DNA of 64,000 nucleotides from NCBI RefSeq assembly GCF_000187245.1, contig NC_027862.1, positions 1 to 64,000 on the forward strand, read 5' to 3'. Shown piece after piece: positions 35,702 to 45,872 of the stretch. The notes below the pieces were generated by a model that saw only the letters and a list, made by a program, of their open reading frames with translations, ran no database searches and was not told the DNA's origin. Position numbers and translations under genes: made by a program. Position 1 is the first letter of the stretch. Each line of letters starts with the position of its first letter. This DNA comes from Ogataea parapolymorpha DL-1. Its lineage: Eukaryota > Ascomycota > Pichiomycetes > Pichiales > Pichiaceae.

Positions 35702-37381
35702 CTATTCATCCTGTTCGTGTTCCAAGACGGTGGCTTCGTTGATCCCACGATCAACATCGATTCCGTACCAGAAGACAGGGACGGCAGCGATCAGCAACAG
35801 AAACAGCAACCAGAAACATTTGCGAATATCGTGTGTTTTGTCAATGATGAGGCCCACCAAAAATGGTCCAACAATAGAAGAACCTTTGTCTGTGATGCTA
35901 AACAGCGCGAAAAACACAGACTCCTGACCCGGTGGAATCAGCATCGAGTAGAGACTTCTTGAGATAGTTGCCACGCCTCCGAGAGAGAAGCCGTACCAGA
36001 TAGCCAGTACGTACATTTCCACGGCGTGGTGGAGACCCAATGACCGAATAAAAAAGCCCAGGATCCCGTATAGCGGGATTATGGATGCCCACACGATAAT
36101 GAGAATCATGGTTTGTTTGAGCCCGAGCTTGAAGTACGGTTGGATTACGTTTGGAAGCAGCACGGACCCAGCAATGGCGGAGACCATTGTGAGGACGCCG
36201 ATTTGAGACAGCTGCACCGTTGTCATTTGCAAATCTGACTTGGCAAACAAAATGGCCGTGGAGTTGATTGTCGTGAGCGAGTCGGATATGATGAACCAGC
36301 CCAACAGAAACGCCATGATGTCTTTTAGTTGCGACGCCGCTCTGGCAGCAGATAAAAGGGTTTTGTAACCATGCAAAATATACGCCCCGACCACGAGTAT
36401 TTTATATCTTATGCTGTTAATGGAGTAACCTGGTTCCGATGGGTCGGGAGGCTCAATGGAGACGTGCAATTCCTTGGAAAGCCGTGGTTTCAGCAAGATC
36501 TGTATAGGCAGCTGGAAAACAAACCACCACAGTCCTACCAAACCGATAACTAGCTTTAAAGGGTAGATGAGCGAGTCTATGTTTGGATTATTTCTCACAT
36601 GGAGAATGACAAGCATGGTGATGATTTGCATCAGAAGAGCCGAAATATAGCCGGAGGCAGCGCACATTCCGCTGATTTTGGACGAGATTTCACCCATTCT
36701 TGCCAATTTTGAAGATTTGGACAGGTTTATCTGTCGAACCGACGGATGATTATTCACCAAGAGCGACAGAAACGAGTTTCCGCAAACATTGACTCCTCCA
36801 AACGCGCTGTTGGCCAAAATCGCCAGCAGCGACGCCATATAGTAGTTCCTATCGTCCACCAGCCAGTAGCACATGGTGATGAGGCCCCCAGTGACTCCGA
36901 ACCCAACAAGCATCGATTTTCGGTGGGACCCTCGATCAGCAGCTCCAGACATGGATATCACAAGAACGGTCTGGATAAGGACTGAAATTGAGAATGTATA
37001 TAGCGCGTAGGAGGAAGTGTCAATATAAAAGCGGCCACCGAAGATAGGTAGCACGCAAGAGTCGTTCTGCGAAGCTAATGTTAGTGTGCTGTTGAGGAAA
37101 TCTCCGTCTTTGGGAGGCGAGGGGATCGGAATTGTAGGGTCATGGGGCTGGTTACAGGGCGTAATTTTGTCAATAAGTTTCACACCGTTGTCTCTTGCAA
37201 TTTGCTCAAGTAGCAGCGGCACGTATGTGCCCACGACGCTGACAATAAACGGCTCCGCAGCCCAAGAATAGAGACACCATCCAAATACCTCCGCACTGGT
37301 GGTAAACGGTTGGTTAATATTTTCGTGCAGAAGAAGAGACGACTCGTCGTCGGGCGAAGAGTCAAGCAAAGGGTCGGTCAT
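35702..37381 (-). CDS. ATG22: ATG22, vacuolar amino-acid effluxer
   Basis: A 559-aa MFS-like vacuolar membrane protein that exports amino acids after autophagic breakdown. The family start is clear: GWCLYSWAAEPF, then VGTYVPLLLEQIARDNG (34-66). About 12 membrane segments follow, with SRSLYSMLIPPGQESVFFALF and DKGSS in the C-terminal half as in other Atg22 proteins. A lumenal loop near 70-115 contains N-glycosylation sites. Divergent from RPN11 (142 bp). Confidence 0.9.
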   Translation of the reverse strand: MTDPLLDSSPDDESSLLLHENINQPFTTSAEVFGWCLYSWAAEPFIVSVVGTYVPLLLEQIARDNGVKLIDKITPCNQPHDPTIPIPSPPKDGDFLNSTLTLASQNDSCVLPIFGGRFYIDTSSYALYTFSISVLIQTVLVISMSGAADRGSHRKSMLVGFGVTGGLITMCYWLVDDRNYYMASLLAILANSAFGGVNVCGNSFLSLLVNNHPSVRQINLSKSSKLARMGEISSKISGMCAASGYISALLMQIITMLVILHVRNNPNIDSLIYPLKLVIGLVGLWWFVFQLPIQILLKPRLSKELHVSIEPPDPSEPGYSINSIRYKILVVGAYILHGYKTLLSAARAASQLKDIMAFLLGWFIISDSLTTINSTAILFAKSDLQMTTVQLSQIGVLTMVSAIAGSVLLPNVIQPYFKLGLKQTMILIIVWASIIPLYGILGFFIRSLGLHHAVEMYVLAIWYGFSLGGVATISRSLYSMLIPPGQESVFFALFSITDKGSSIVGPFLVGLIIDKTHDIRKCFWLLFLLLIAAVPVFWYGIDVDRGINEATVLEHEQDE

Positions 37382-37488
37382 ATCAAGACGGCAAAGGCAT
37401 CCAGTGCGCTTTCAAATGCTAGTATTTAATATCTAATATTTAATATATATCTGTCAATCGCAGCCGCGGGTATTGTTCAATTCAATAA

Positions 37489-37497
37489 AGTGGCAAA
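37489..37497 (+). promoter_or_regulatory. PACE-like element upstream of RPN11
   Basis: AGTGGCAAA matches the proteasome-associated control element GGTGGCAAA, the Rpn4 site, in 8 of 9 positions. It lies only 26 bp before the RPN11 ATG, unusually close, so transcription may start very near the ATG. Confidence 0.5.
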
Positions 37498-37523
37498 GAA
37501 AATAAAAAAACCTAAAATACAAC

Positions 37524-38456
37524 ATGGACAGACTGCAATCGTTATTAGGATCCAGAATGGGCGGCCTGGGAGGTGCCCAGCAAGGTGACCAGCCGGCGAT
37601 TGACAACGCCGAGACTGTGTATATCTCGTCGCTTGCTCTACTCAAGATGCTGAAGCACGGCCGTGCTGGTGTGCCGATGGAGGTGATGGGTTTAATGCTC
37701 GGCGATTTCATTGATGACTTCACCATCCACGTGGTCGACGTGTTTGCCATGCCCCAGTCTGGTACAGGTGTGTCTGTGGAGGCTGTGGACGATGTCTTTC
37801 AGACTAAGATGATGGACATGCTCAAACAAACCGGCAGAGATCAGATGGTGGTGGGATGGTACCACTCGCACCCTGGTTTTGGGTGCTGGCTCTCGTCCGT
37901 CGACGTCAACACACAGCAATCTTTCGAACAATTGAATCCTCGTTCCGTGGCCGTCGTGATAGATCCTATCCAGTCGGTGAAGGGCAAGGTGGTGATAGAT
38001 GCATTCAGATCGATCTCGTCGCAGACTTTGATGCTTGGACAGGAGCCTAGACAGACCACGTCGAATGTGGGTCTGCTCAACAAGCCAACCATTCAAGCAT
38101 TGATACACGGTCTCAACAGAAACTACTACTCGCTCAACATTGATTACAGAAAGACTTCCAAAGAAACAGACATGCTGTTGAATCTGCACAAGAAGGAGTG
38201 GACTGCGGGACTGAAGCTCCACGACTACAACGAGAAACAGTGCAACAATCTCGAGGCCTCAAAGAAGATGGTCAAGATCGCGAAACAGTACGTCGAAAGA
38301 GTGGTGGAGGAGAAAGAGCTGACCGAGGAACAGCTCAAGACTCGTTACGTGGGTAAGCAGGATCCTAAGAAGCATCTGGGCGAAACGGCAGAGACGCTCA
38401 TTGAGGAAAACACCGTCTCCATCATTACAGGAAACGTTAATAGATTAGCCATCTAA
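37524..38456 (+). CDS. RPN11: RPN11, deubiquitinase of the 26S proteasome lid
   Basis: A 310-aa JAMM metalloprotease that removes ubiquitin chains from substrates entering the proteasome. Metal and catalytic residues are E53 ([10 protein letters not shown]), H114 and H116 (HSHPGFGCW) and D127 (SSVD), the full E...HxH...S-x2-D pattern. Length and the C-terminal helix are normal. Leu4 is coded by CTG at a position that is Leu in other eukaryotes, which helps fix the genetic code of this organism. Confidence 0.97.
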   Translation: MDRLQSLLGSRMGGLGGAQQGDQPAIDNAETVYISSLALLKMLKHGRAGVPMEVMGLMLGDFIDDFTIHVVDVFAMPQSGTGVSVEAVDDVFQTKMMDMLKQTGRDQMVVGWYHSHPGFGCWLSSVDVNTQQSFEQLNPRSVAVVIDPIQSVKGKVVIDAFRSISSQTLMLGQEPRQTTSNVGLLNKPTIQALIHGLNRNYYSLNIDYRKTSKETDMLLNLHKKEWTAGLKLHDYNEKQCNNLEASKKMVKIAKQYVERVVEEKELTEEQLKTRYVGKQDPKKHLGETAETLIEENTVSIITGNVNRLAI

Positions 38457-38466
38457 TGCATTCTGT

Positions 38467-39744
38467 CTATGCTATCTTTTGCCAAAATTGCAAGTATGTC
38501 TGGTTGAGGAATAGGAGGTCTTTTTCGATCGGCTTCACTTTGAGATCATCGATCTCGAGCCACTCGTTGCGCACCTCATCTAGAACTTGTATTTTGTAGT
38601 GAGCCTGGTTCTCGCTCTCCAGGCTGTAATTTTCGTTCTGGCCGCTACTATACACCACGTTGGCTATGAGCTTATAGACATGGGTGTCAACTTTCAGTTG
38701 CAACGGATTGAATTTCACCACCGTTGGATTGATGTTGGATCCGTTCACGCCTGCGATTTTCTGTGTGTCGTCCTTTCTTTTAATGTACAGAGTCAGGAAC
38801 TGCGGTGCTTTGGCTATTTTATACTTTTTCGCCGCCAAGAGGTCTTCAAGCGCCACCTGGGGAATCTCTAGCTTGGCGCCATCTTTAAACAAAGTCACCG
38901 ATGGCAGTGTTAATGTGAGCATCCAAAATTTAGACTTTCCAGATGGAAGTTCCACTTTCCCCTGAAAAATCGACGAGATCAGATTATTTTGAAGTTCTGA
39001 AACCAATTCTTTGTGCATGCTGTTGAACAGCCACATGAGGAAGTCCTTGGGCTCGCTTTCGTGATGAAGGGAAAATCTCTTATTAGTCGACGAGGATACG
39101 TATTGCATTAGTTCATGGGCAGAAAGGTGAGATTTGAACAGGTTTGGAGAATACATCTTTCGCACTAGAAGGGAAAGCTTGCCCACCAGCTTGGTTTTGT
39201 GGAGTTTTTCAGGGTATAGCAGCAGATAGTCTCTCAATGGAGGAACGTGTGCCAGGACCTGCAAAATTACGTTCGAGTAGTCGTTTGCGCCAAAATTGCT
39301 CAGTCCAATGAACCCAGGACGGTACTCTCGGCCAGCAAGATCGCGTTTGAGTGACGTGTCGTGATATATGTCTTTTAGGTCCTTGTATGTCGGGTTGATT
39401 TGCTGTCGAATGTCGTCCAAAGAAGAAGCGGTCTGCTCGTCCAATTGGTAGTTCTCGGGCAGGATATGGAACGAGAGAGTGTCAAAATTGACAAAAACGT
39501 GGTGGTCGTCGTTTATCGAGTGTAGAAAGCATTCTGAGTCCATTGACCGACCTCTGAAGTATTTGTTGCACACCAGACAGCCGTAGATGTTGGTGCTGGA
39601 TAGCGAGATGCAACAGACTTTTTCATAGTCGAAATCGAGGATTTTCCTGTTGATTGTGTCCAAGTACAGCGACCTGTCTCGAGTCGAGATTTTCTTTCGC
39701 TCCGTATCCTCCACTGGACTATCTTGTATTTTTCGCTTGGACAT
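38467..39744 (-). CDS. SAD1: SAD1, catalytically inactive USP-like spliceosome factor
   Basis: A 425-aa protein of the Sad1/USP39 family needed for tri-snRNP addition in splicing. A UBP-type zinc finger is at about 43-105 (CLVCNKYF then H residues), followed by a USP fold. The usual catalytic box GLxNxGNTCY appears as GLSNFGANDYSN, so the nucleophilic Cys is Asp; loss of catalysis is normal for this family. Convergent with RPN11 (10 bp) and divergent from the peptidase gene with only 48 bp between ATGs. Confidence 0.9.
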   Translation of the reverse strand: MSKRKIQDSPVEDTERKKISTRDRSLYLDTINRKILDFDYEKVCCISLSSTNIYGCLVCNKYFRGRSMDSECFLHSINDDHHVFVNFDTLSFHILPENYQLDEQTASSLDDIRQQINPTYKDLKDIYHDTSLKRDLAGREYRPGFIGLSNFGANDYSNVILQVLAHVPPLRDYLLLYPEKLHKTKLVGKLSLLVRKMYSPNLFKSHLSAHELMQYVSSSTNKRFSLHHESEPKDFLMWLFNSMHKELVSELQNNLISSIFQGKVELPSGKSKFWMLTLTLPSVTLFKDGAKLEIPQVALEDLLAAKKYKIAKAPQFLTLYIKRKDDTQKIAGVNGSNINPTVVKFNPLQLKVDTHVYKLIANVVYSSGQNENYSLESENQAHYKIQVLDEVRNEWLEIDDLKVKPIEKDLLFLNQTYLQFWQKIA

Positions 39745-39792
39745 TTAAATTAGACAAGAAATTAAAAATAATTTAATCTTTATTTTGTTATC

Positions 39793-41181
39793 ATGTACCC
39801 AGCGAAAGCGCACGCCAGGAAAGTGAAAGACCACTTTTTGACCAAAAAGCCCAATGCCAATGCCGCGTTCTTCATCGCAGGTGCCTCGTTGAAGCTGTAC
39901 CCTTACTGCGACCAGACCGCTCCTTTAAGACAAAACAGATACTTTCACTACCTTACGGGTGTGAACCAAATCAGTGGCTGTTTTGTTTTGTACAACGTTT
40001 CCACCGACAGATTGACCCTTTTTCTGCCGGATGTCGACGTTGATGACATAATGTGGAGTGGCCTACCTCTATTTCCCGAAGAGGCTATCAAGAAGTTTGA
40101 TGTCGATGAGGTTCTCTACGCAGCCGTCGTGGACACAGTGTTGCAAGATCTACTGGCCAACGGAACCGAAATCTTCACCACTGACACGGAGGAATACTCA
40201 GGCCAGAAGTTTGCCAAATACGTCACTGCCGGTGACAAGGATTTCTTCTATGCGCTTGACGAGGCCCGGCTCATTAAGGACTCATTCGAGCTCGAGCTCA
40301 TGCGCAAGGCGGCCAAAATTACCGACAACTCTCACCTTGCCGTCATGTCGGCCCTGCCTATAGAGAACAACGAGGGCCATATCCACGCGGAGTTTGTCTA
40401 CCATTCGATTCGCCAGGGCTCCAAGTTCCAGGCGTACGATCCTATCTGCTGCTCTGGCCCATCGTGTGGCACATTGCACTACGTGAAAAACGACCAGGGT
40501 CTTGCTGGAAAGGACAGCGTCTTGATCGACGCCGGAGCCGAATGGGAGTGCTATGCGTCCGATGTGACCAGATGCTTCCCAATCAGCGGTGTGTGGACCA
40601 AAGAGCATTTGGAGATCTACAATGCTGTGCTGGAGATGCAGAACGAATGCATGAAGGAAATCAAGCCTGGCACACACTGGGACGATTTACAGCTGCTGGC
40701 GCACAAAGTGTTGATCAGAAACTTCCTCAAGCTCGGCTTGTTCAGGGGAAACGAGGAGGACATCTTCCGGTCCGGCGTGTCTGCCAGCTTCTTCCCTCAT
40801 GGACTTGGCCATCTTCTGGGCATGGACACCCATGACGTGGGCGGGAACCCCAACTACAATGACCCGAACCCAATGCTGCGGTATCTGCGGCTGCGCAGAA
40901 AGCTGGAGCCGGGCATGGTGGTGACGAACGAGCCAGGGATCTACTTTTCACCGTTCCTCATGGAGCCTGCGCTGAAAAACCCGGACACCAGCAAATATAT
41001 TTGCAAGGAAACAGTGGACAAATACATGTACATTGGGGGAGTGCGCATTGAGGACGACGTGGTGGTGACGGCGCACGGCCATGAGGTGCTGACGAAAATC
41101 ACGAGTGACCCGCACGAGATCGCCCAGATCGTCCAAAACGGGCTAGCCAAGGGCCGTTCCGGCTTCCATGTCGTAGTTTAA
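39793..41181 (+). CDS. Prolidase/Xaa-Pro aminopeptidase-like metallopeptidase (YFR006W type)
   Basis: A 462-aa M24B peptidase. The N-terminal aminopeptidase-P domain (about 1-160) is followed by the pita-bread fold with metal ligands in DAGAEWECYASDVTR (two Asp), HGLGHLLGMDTHD (His), TNEPGIYF (Glu) and GVRIEDDV (Glu). The absence of a presequence argues for cytosolic prolidase-like activity rather than mitochondrial Icp55. It ends nine bases from the MCM5 stop. Confidence 0.88.
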   Translation: MYPAKAHARKVKDHFLTKKPNANAAFFIAGASLKLYPYCDQTAPLRQNRYFHYLTGVNQISGCFVLYNVSTDRLTLFLPDVDVDDIMWSGLPLFPEEAIKKFDVDEVLYAAVVDTVLQDLLANGTEIFTTDTEEYSGQKFAKYVTAGDKDFFYALDEARLIKDSFELELMRKAAKITDNSHLAVMSALPIENNEGHIHAEFVYHSIRQGSKFQAYDPICCSGPSCGTLHYVKNDQGLAGKDSVLIDAGAEWECYASDVTRCFPISGVWTKEHLEIYNAVLEMQNECMKEIKPGTHWDDLQLLAHKVLIRNFLKLGLFRGNEEDIFRSGVSASFFPHGLGHLLGMDTHDVGGNPNYNDPNPMLRYLRLRRKLEPGMVVTNEPGIYFSPFLMEPALKNPDTSKYICKETVDKYMYIGGVRIEDDVVVTAHGHEVLTKITSDPHEIAQIVQNGLAKGRSGFHVVV

Positions 41182-41190
41182 TATAGCTAG

Positions 41191-43362
41191 CTATACACCG
41201 CATCTAAACACGTTAGACCGCTGGTGGCGGAGCTGGATGGTCTCCTTGCGCTCGAGAATGTTCAGAGCCTTTTCCAGCGCGGCCAGCGAGTAGCTGCCCT
41301 TCTCAACAAATTGTCTTCTGAGCGTCGCGTACGACGTGGACCAGCCAAGCGGAAGTCTGCGCTTGATCTCGCTCTCGATCTTGTGGATCTCCGACGTTAT
41401 CTGCGCGTTGTCGGAGTTTCCCTCGTGGACAGCGTCCATCGTGGACGCGTTGAACAGCCGAATCGCCTCCTCGACGTGTCTCTCTGTAGCGACAGGCGCC
41501 AGTTCCAACTTGGCCAGCGCCTCAGTGATCCGGATAATGGCCTCGAGCTGCCGGATGGTGATCGGGATAGACGACCGCTCGGTCGAGTGCGACTCCTTGT
41601 TTTTCACCTCTTTCCGGATCCCGACAAAGTGCGACGACAGCATCTCGCTCGCCTCGTACGACAGCCGCGGCGCGCACTTGACCTTGCAGTACTGGATGTA
41701 CCGCTTCATCTTGTCCAGCGGGATCTCGCCCTCGACCTGCGTCTCGGCAGACCCGCCGTTCGTGTGGATGTTCATCACGTGATGCGCAATGGCCTCGTCG
41801 CGCTGCTGGTTGTGCTCGTCCTTGACGATGAAGATCATGTCGAAACGCGACAGGATTGTCGTTTGAAAGTCAATGTTCTCACCCGGCGACTTCATGTCGT
41901 CATAACGGCCAAATATCGGGTTCGCCGCCGCCAGCACCGACGTCCTCGAGTTCAGCACCGTTGTGATACCCGCCTTGGCAATCGAGATCGTCTGCTGCTC
42001 CATGGCCTCGTGGATCGCCACACGGTCCTCGTCGCGCATCTTGTCGAACTCGTCAATGCACACCACACCCCCGTCCGCAAGCACCATCGCTCCTCCTTCC
42101 AGATAAAAGTCTCTAGTTGTTGGGTCCCGCTGCACCGACGCCGTCAGACCAGCCGCAGAGGATCCTTTACCGGACGTGTACAGTGAGATCGGCGAGACTT
42201 TCTCCACAAACTTGAGCAGCTGCGACTTGGCCGTGCCGGGATCTCCCAGCAGCAGCACATTGATGTCTCCTCTGAGACGCATGCCGTCCGGCAGGATCTT
42301 CTTCGAACCGCCCATCAACAGGCACACAATGGCCTTTTTTATGTCGGCGTTGCCGTAAATCGATGGCGCAATCGAGTTCGAAAACCGCTCGTACAGGTTT
42401 TCCGACCGAGCCAGCGACAGAAACTCTTCCTCCTCCTCTTCGGAGAACACAGAGCTCAGACCTCCCGTCTGTGCGTCGCGGTCCGTCTGGATGCCCAAAA
42501 CGTTCATGTACGGGTTTCTGATGGCGACGTTGTTGGAAGAAGGCCCGTTTCGGACCTTGGCCTGGTAGATCGAGTAGATTCCAACCACGTCGCACCGGGT
42601 GCCTGGAATGACCCGGTTGCACAGGTTTCGGTCGACGCTCAACAAAATGTGTCTGGGCATCTCTCCGATCGGCACCATGTCGGTGGTCTCCTGAAGCTTG
42701 AGCACCTGCTGGTCGATGAACACGGACTTGTCGTGGACAATGATGTATGGGTCAGGAGGACACTGATTTTTTTCTCCGTTAGGCTGCTGAGCGCTCTGAC
42801 ACGACTTGGGCGTCTGGATGGCGCCAAACGATGAGCCAACCTTCATTTTCATCGTGTGTCTGCACGAGCGACACATCAGAGTGACGTCGGTGGCTTTGGA
42901 GTGGAGCGTGGACGCGGAAATCACGATTCCCGAGATCTTGACGATTTTCGAGATATGTTCAGAGTCCAGGTTCCTGATCGAGAGCTTGTTGTCGTTGGAG
43001 AGCAGAATCAGCTGGCAGGTGGGGAAACTGGTGGGCGTTTCCTCGTGGGAAATGAAAATGATTCTTCTCGCAATTTCGGTGATGGCCCTTTCGAACAAGG
43101 GGACCATTTCCGACGGGTCGTCCATCAGTTTCTTGTTGAGTTCATCATTATAGCTAATTAAATGCTCGTTGTGCACCGTGAGCTGGTATTGTTTAACAAG
43201 GATATTTTCTCTGAGCTGATCTCTGTAGATGAATTGGTTGTCGACTCTAAACTCGAGAATAAACCGTTTAAATGCTTTGATGACCTCGCTGAACTGGTCT
43301 TCACTGGCAGCTTCACCAGGAAGCACGGAGGTACTGTAAATATCTGCCCGTTCAAAAGACAT
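41191..43362 (-). CDS. MCM5: MCM5 (CDC46), replicative helicase subunit
   Basis: A 723-aa AAA+ protein of the Mcm2-7 helicase. The start at 43362 ([10 protein letters not shown]) matches the family; four earlier codons begin with a non-ATG. It has a zinc-binding segment CRSCRH (with later Cys pair), Walker [10 protein letters not shown], Walker [10 protein letters not shown], the arginine finger in LSRFDMIF and a C-terminal winged helix. Length is close to yeast Mcm5 (775). An ACGCGT site lies 76 bp upstream in the spacer shared with TBF1. Confidence 0.96.
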   Translation of the reverse strand: MSFERADIYSTSVLPGEAASEDQFSEVIKAFKRFILEFRVDNQFIYRDQLRENILVKQYQLTVHNEHLISYNDELNKKLMDDPSEMVPLFERAITEIARRIIFISHEETPTSFPTCQLILLSNDNKLSIRNLDSEHISKIVKISGIVISASTLHSKATDVTLMCRSCRHTMKMKVGSSFGAIQTPKSCQSAQQPNGEKNQCPPDPYIIVHDKSVFIDQQVLKLQETTDMVPIGEMPRHILLSVDRNLCNRVIPGTRCDVVGIYSIYQAKVRNGPSSNNVAIRNPYMNVLGIQTDRDAQTGGLSSVFSEEEEEEFLSLARSENLYERFSNSIAPSIYGNADIKKAIVCLLMGGSKKILPDGMRLRGDINVLLLGDPGTAKSQLLKFVEKVSPISLYTSGKGSSAAGLTASVQRDPTTRDFYLEGGAMVLADGGVVCIDEFDKMRDEDRVAIHEAMEQQTISIAKAGITTVLNSRTSVLAAANPIFGRYDDMKSPGENIDFQTTILSRFDMIFIVKDEHNQQRDEAIAHHVMNIHTNGGSAETQVEGEIPLDKMKRYIQYCKVKCAPRLSYEASEMLSSHFVGIRKEVKNKESHSTERSSIPITIRQLEAIIRITEALAKLELAPVATERHVEEAIRLFNASTMDAVHEGNSDNAQITSEIHKIESEIKRRLPLGWSTSYATLRRQFVEKGSYSLAALEKALNILERKETIQLRHQRSNVFRCGV

Positions 43363-43437
43363 GAGAAGAAACAAGGGGGTAGATTTTTTTCTTACACGTC
43401 CGGAACAAATTAATTATCCCTTTTCAGAAGTGTAATT

Positions 43438-43443
43438 ACGCGT
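43438..43443. promoter_or_regulatory. MCB element (ACGCGT) between MCM5 and TBF1
   Basis: The palindromic MluI cell-cycle box, site of the MBF factor, lies 76 bp upstream of MCM5 and 146 bp upstream of TBF1. G1/S control of a replication gene fits. One copy only. Confidence 0.45.
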
Positions 43444-43588
43444 AACAACCGTAAACCGGCTGGCGATGAATATCTTGAAATTTTTTTTTCAATTTAGATT
43501 TTTTTGCAAATGTAGAGATGTATTGATAAAATTTTAAACAGTTTTATTCATTGTTTATTGCTTGTTGTTTGTTTGAAACGCAATAAAA

Positions 43589-45763
43589 ATGGCGCCAGAT
43601 AAGCAAACATCGGGCACAGAGCCGTCGGCGGAGCCGAAGTCGCCGGTGATCGACCCGCAGATCACCAAGGAGCTCGACCACGAACATATAGACCAGCAAC
43701 AGCTGGAGCTGCTCACCTCTCAGCTTCCTGGGTTCAGATTTGATAACATCGAGCAGCTCAATGACGAGGAGCTGAATATACATTTCCAGAAAATAATCGG
43801 TGACCAGGAAGAGCACAAAGATGACAAAGACGGCAGCAAGTCGGAGGATATAAATAGCGAAAAGGAATCACAACAGCCAGAGGAAGAAACACAGCTCAAA
43901 TCGCATTCCGAAGCCGCAGCGGATAATAAAGAGAACAAGCCGGAGGACCGTAACTTGGACCCTACATTGTCAATGTTGTCTGGGGAAACCACGACGTTTA
44001 AAGGCCTGTCCATTCCTAATAACTCGGAGCTGGTGCGAGAAACCACAGAATCTCCAGCTTTGCGTGCTTATCGTGAGCTTGTTCAGAGCCAGCAAACCCA
44101 GACGGCCCCCGTCGACGTTGTCCATGCCCAGCTGGCAGCTCTTCCGCTGACGTTCACCGCCCCATCGAATCTCTCTTTCAACATCCAGCTACTGATTAAC
44201 ACATTGCCTGTGTTGGACAACTTGGCGACCCAGATATTACGAATTATCTCCCAAGGGCCGTACCAAAAGATCATGGAACTGGTTTCCAATCGCGAGTCTT
44301 TTGCTGGCATTGCGTTTGGAAATCTGATCGAGCTGTTTGAGACCACAAAACGGGTGTACAATTCCGAGGAAAGCCCGTTCTTCACAGTGGAAAACGTCAC
44401 TTTTGGCCTTTGGAAGTATGGCGAGGCTGCGCCCGAGTTTTTCCGTGGCAAGGAAGACACGATAGAAGGTACGTTGCGGAAGGTGAATCTCGCGACTTTC
44501 CTTCTTGCTACGCTGGGACTCATTGACTTGGGATTTTTCTTCCTGAACGAGGCGTTTCTCGACGTGTTCTGTCCGCCGCAGAACTTGGACCCAACGCGAT
44601 CGCTGTCCAACCTCAAGCAGGACAACACCCTGCAGTCCACCCTATTGAGCTCGTCGTACCCTTTCGCACAGAGCAGCAGAGCTCCGAACAATCAGACCAA
44701 GTTTCTCAAATCGCATGCTATTTTATTCTTAGAGCTAAAAACACAGGCTTTTATTTCTGCCATCGAGTTGGGCGATCGTTCTAAGGAGGAAATCCTCAAG
44801 GATCTGTTCCCGGATAATCTTGATGAAATCTTGTTGAAACGCAAGCAGCCCGACTTCGACACCTCGAAACATACCATTGTGCGCAACTCGACGCTTTTCA
44901 CGCCGGCAGAGCTGGACTTTCTGGCCAGATGCGACTCCAGAAAGGATAATCTCATGAACATGAAGGCGGACGACTCGCTCATGGAAAAGTACGAATGGAT
45001 AAAGTTCCTGAACGATCTCCTGGACTATGTGTCCAAAAACGTGGGTTTTTTGATTTGGGGGCCAAAGGGAAAGATCACAAAGGAGCTTACGAGATTGCGG
45101 CTCAGCACAGACTCTGCCGGGAGAAAACGACAGTTCGACGGTGACAACAAAGACCCAAGCGAGAGCACGTCTGAACCCGAGCAAAAGACTAAAAAAGCCA
45201 GAAGCTACCGACAAAACAGACCAACAACGTTCAGAAGGGTCTGGAGCCAGGAGGAAGAAGAGGCACTGAGGGACGGGCTGAAGCTCAAGGGAACGCAATG
45301 GACGGCCATTTTAGAGCTGTACGGGCCTGGTGGATCTATCAGCGAGGCGTTGAAGAACAGAACGACGTTACAACTCAAGGATAAGGCCAGGAACTGGAAG
45401 ATGTACTATTTGAAAAACGGACTGGAGCTTCCTGATTATTTGGTGAAAGTCACAGGAGAGCCAGACAGGAACTACTCGCACGACTCGAACAGGGCAGCTA
45501 CAAAGGTGGAAAGACCAAAGGCCGGGACTCGGCACGCAAATATTCAGACAACCGCTACTAGAATTCCGCAGACAGAAGCTGGAGCCAAAAAGCACGAGGA
45601 AGGAGGCGACCCCAGCTACGAGGACATCATCAACAACTTATTTGGGGCGAACGCCGAACGTGCAAAGGGCAACCAAAAGGGCTCGTCGACGTCGCGCACT
45701 GACAACCCTGAGGATGCCACGAACGAGCTCAAGGACCTGGTGGCCCAGGCGTTCGAGTCGTGA
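43589..45763 (+). CDS. TBF1: TBF1, TTAGGG-binding Myb/TRFH factor
   Basis: A 724-aa nuclear protein. After an acidic, charged N-terminus (1 to about 135) comes a TRF-homology-type dimerisation region (about 190-480), a basic linker with KKARSYRQNRP, and a telobox Myb domain (about 549-610): RRVWSQEEEEAL, LYGPGGSI, and LQLKDKARNWK. Tbf1 binds TTAGGG-type sites at subtelomeres and, in many non-Saccharomyces yeasts, at ribosomal-protein and snoRNA promoters. Both an RP gene and snoRNAs occur further along this window. Longer than the S. cerevisiae protein (562 aa). Confidence 0.88.
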   Translation: MAPDKQTSGTEPSAEPKSPVIDPQITKELDHEHIDQQQLELLTSQLPGFRFDNIEQLNDEELNIHFQKIIGDQEEHKDDKDGSKSEDINSEKESQQPEEETQLKSHSEAAADNKENKPEDRNLDPTLSMLSGETTTFKGLSIPNNSELVRETTESPALRAYRELVQSQQTQTAPVDVVHAQLAALPLTFTAPSNLSFNIQLLINTLPVLDNLATQILRIISQGPYQKIMELVSNRESFAGIAFGNLIELFETTKRVYNSEESPFFTVENVTFGLWKYGEAAPEFFRGKEDTIEGTLRKVNLATFLLATLGLIDLGFFFLNEAFLDVFCPPQNLDPTRSLSNLKQDNTLQSTLLSSSYPFAQSSRAPNNQTKFLKSHAILFLELKTQAFISAIELGDRSKEEILKDLFPDNLDEILLKRKQPDFDTSKHTIVRNSTLFTPAELDFLARCDSRKDNLMNMKADDSLMEKYEWIKFLNDLLDYVSKNVGFLIWGPKGKITKELTRLRLSTDSAGRKRQFDGDNKDPSESTSEPEQKTKKARSYRQNRPTTFRRVWSQEEEEALRDGLKLKGTQWTAILELYGPGGSISEALKNRTTLQLKDKARNWKMYYLKNGLELPDYLVKVTGEPDRNYSHDSNRAATKVERPKAGTRHANIQTTATRIPQTEAGAKKHEEGGDPSYEDIINNLFGANAERAKGNQKGSSTSRTDNPEDATNELKDLVAQAFES

Positions 45764-45766
45764 TTT

Positions 45767-45774
45767 TTCTAGAA
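45767..45774. promoter_or_regulatory. Heat-shock-element core upstream of MDJ1
   Basis: TTCTAGAA, an inverted TTC/GAA pair with a partial third unit (CTC), starts four bases after the TBF1 stop and 98 bp before the MDJ1 ATG. MDJ1 is heat-inducible in S. cerevisiae. Only two perfect units, so tentative. Confidence 0.35.
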
Positions 45775-45872
45775 GCCTCTGGTTATGTAACCCGGACACC
45801 CCATGTACTATTAGGTGAAAAAAATATCAAAAAAATATTAAGCACTTATAACAAGATAGCGTTGATTAATCT

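Noticed and set aside
41224..42186. A 320-codon frame opposite MCM5
   Set aside because: It consists mainly of Arg/Leu/Val/Asp from the complement of MCM5; no recognisable fold.
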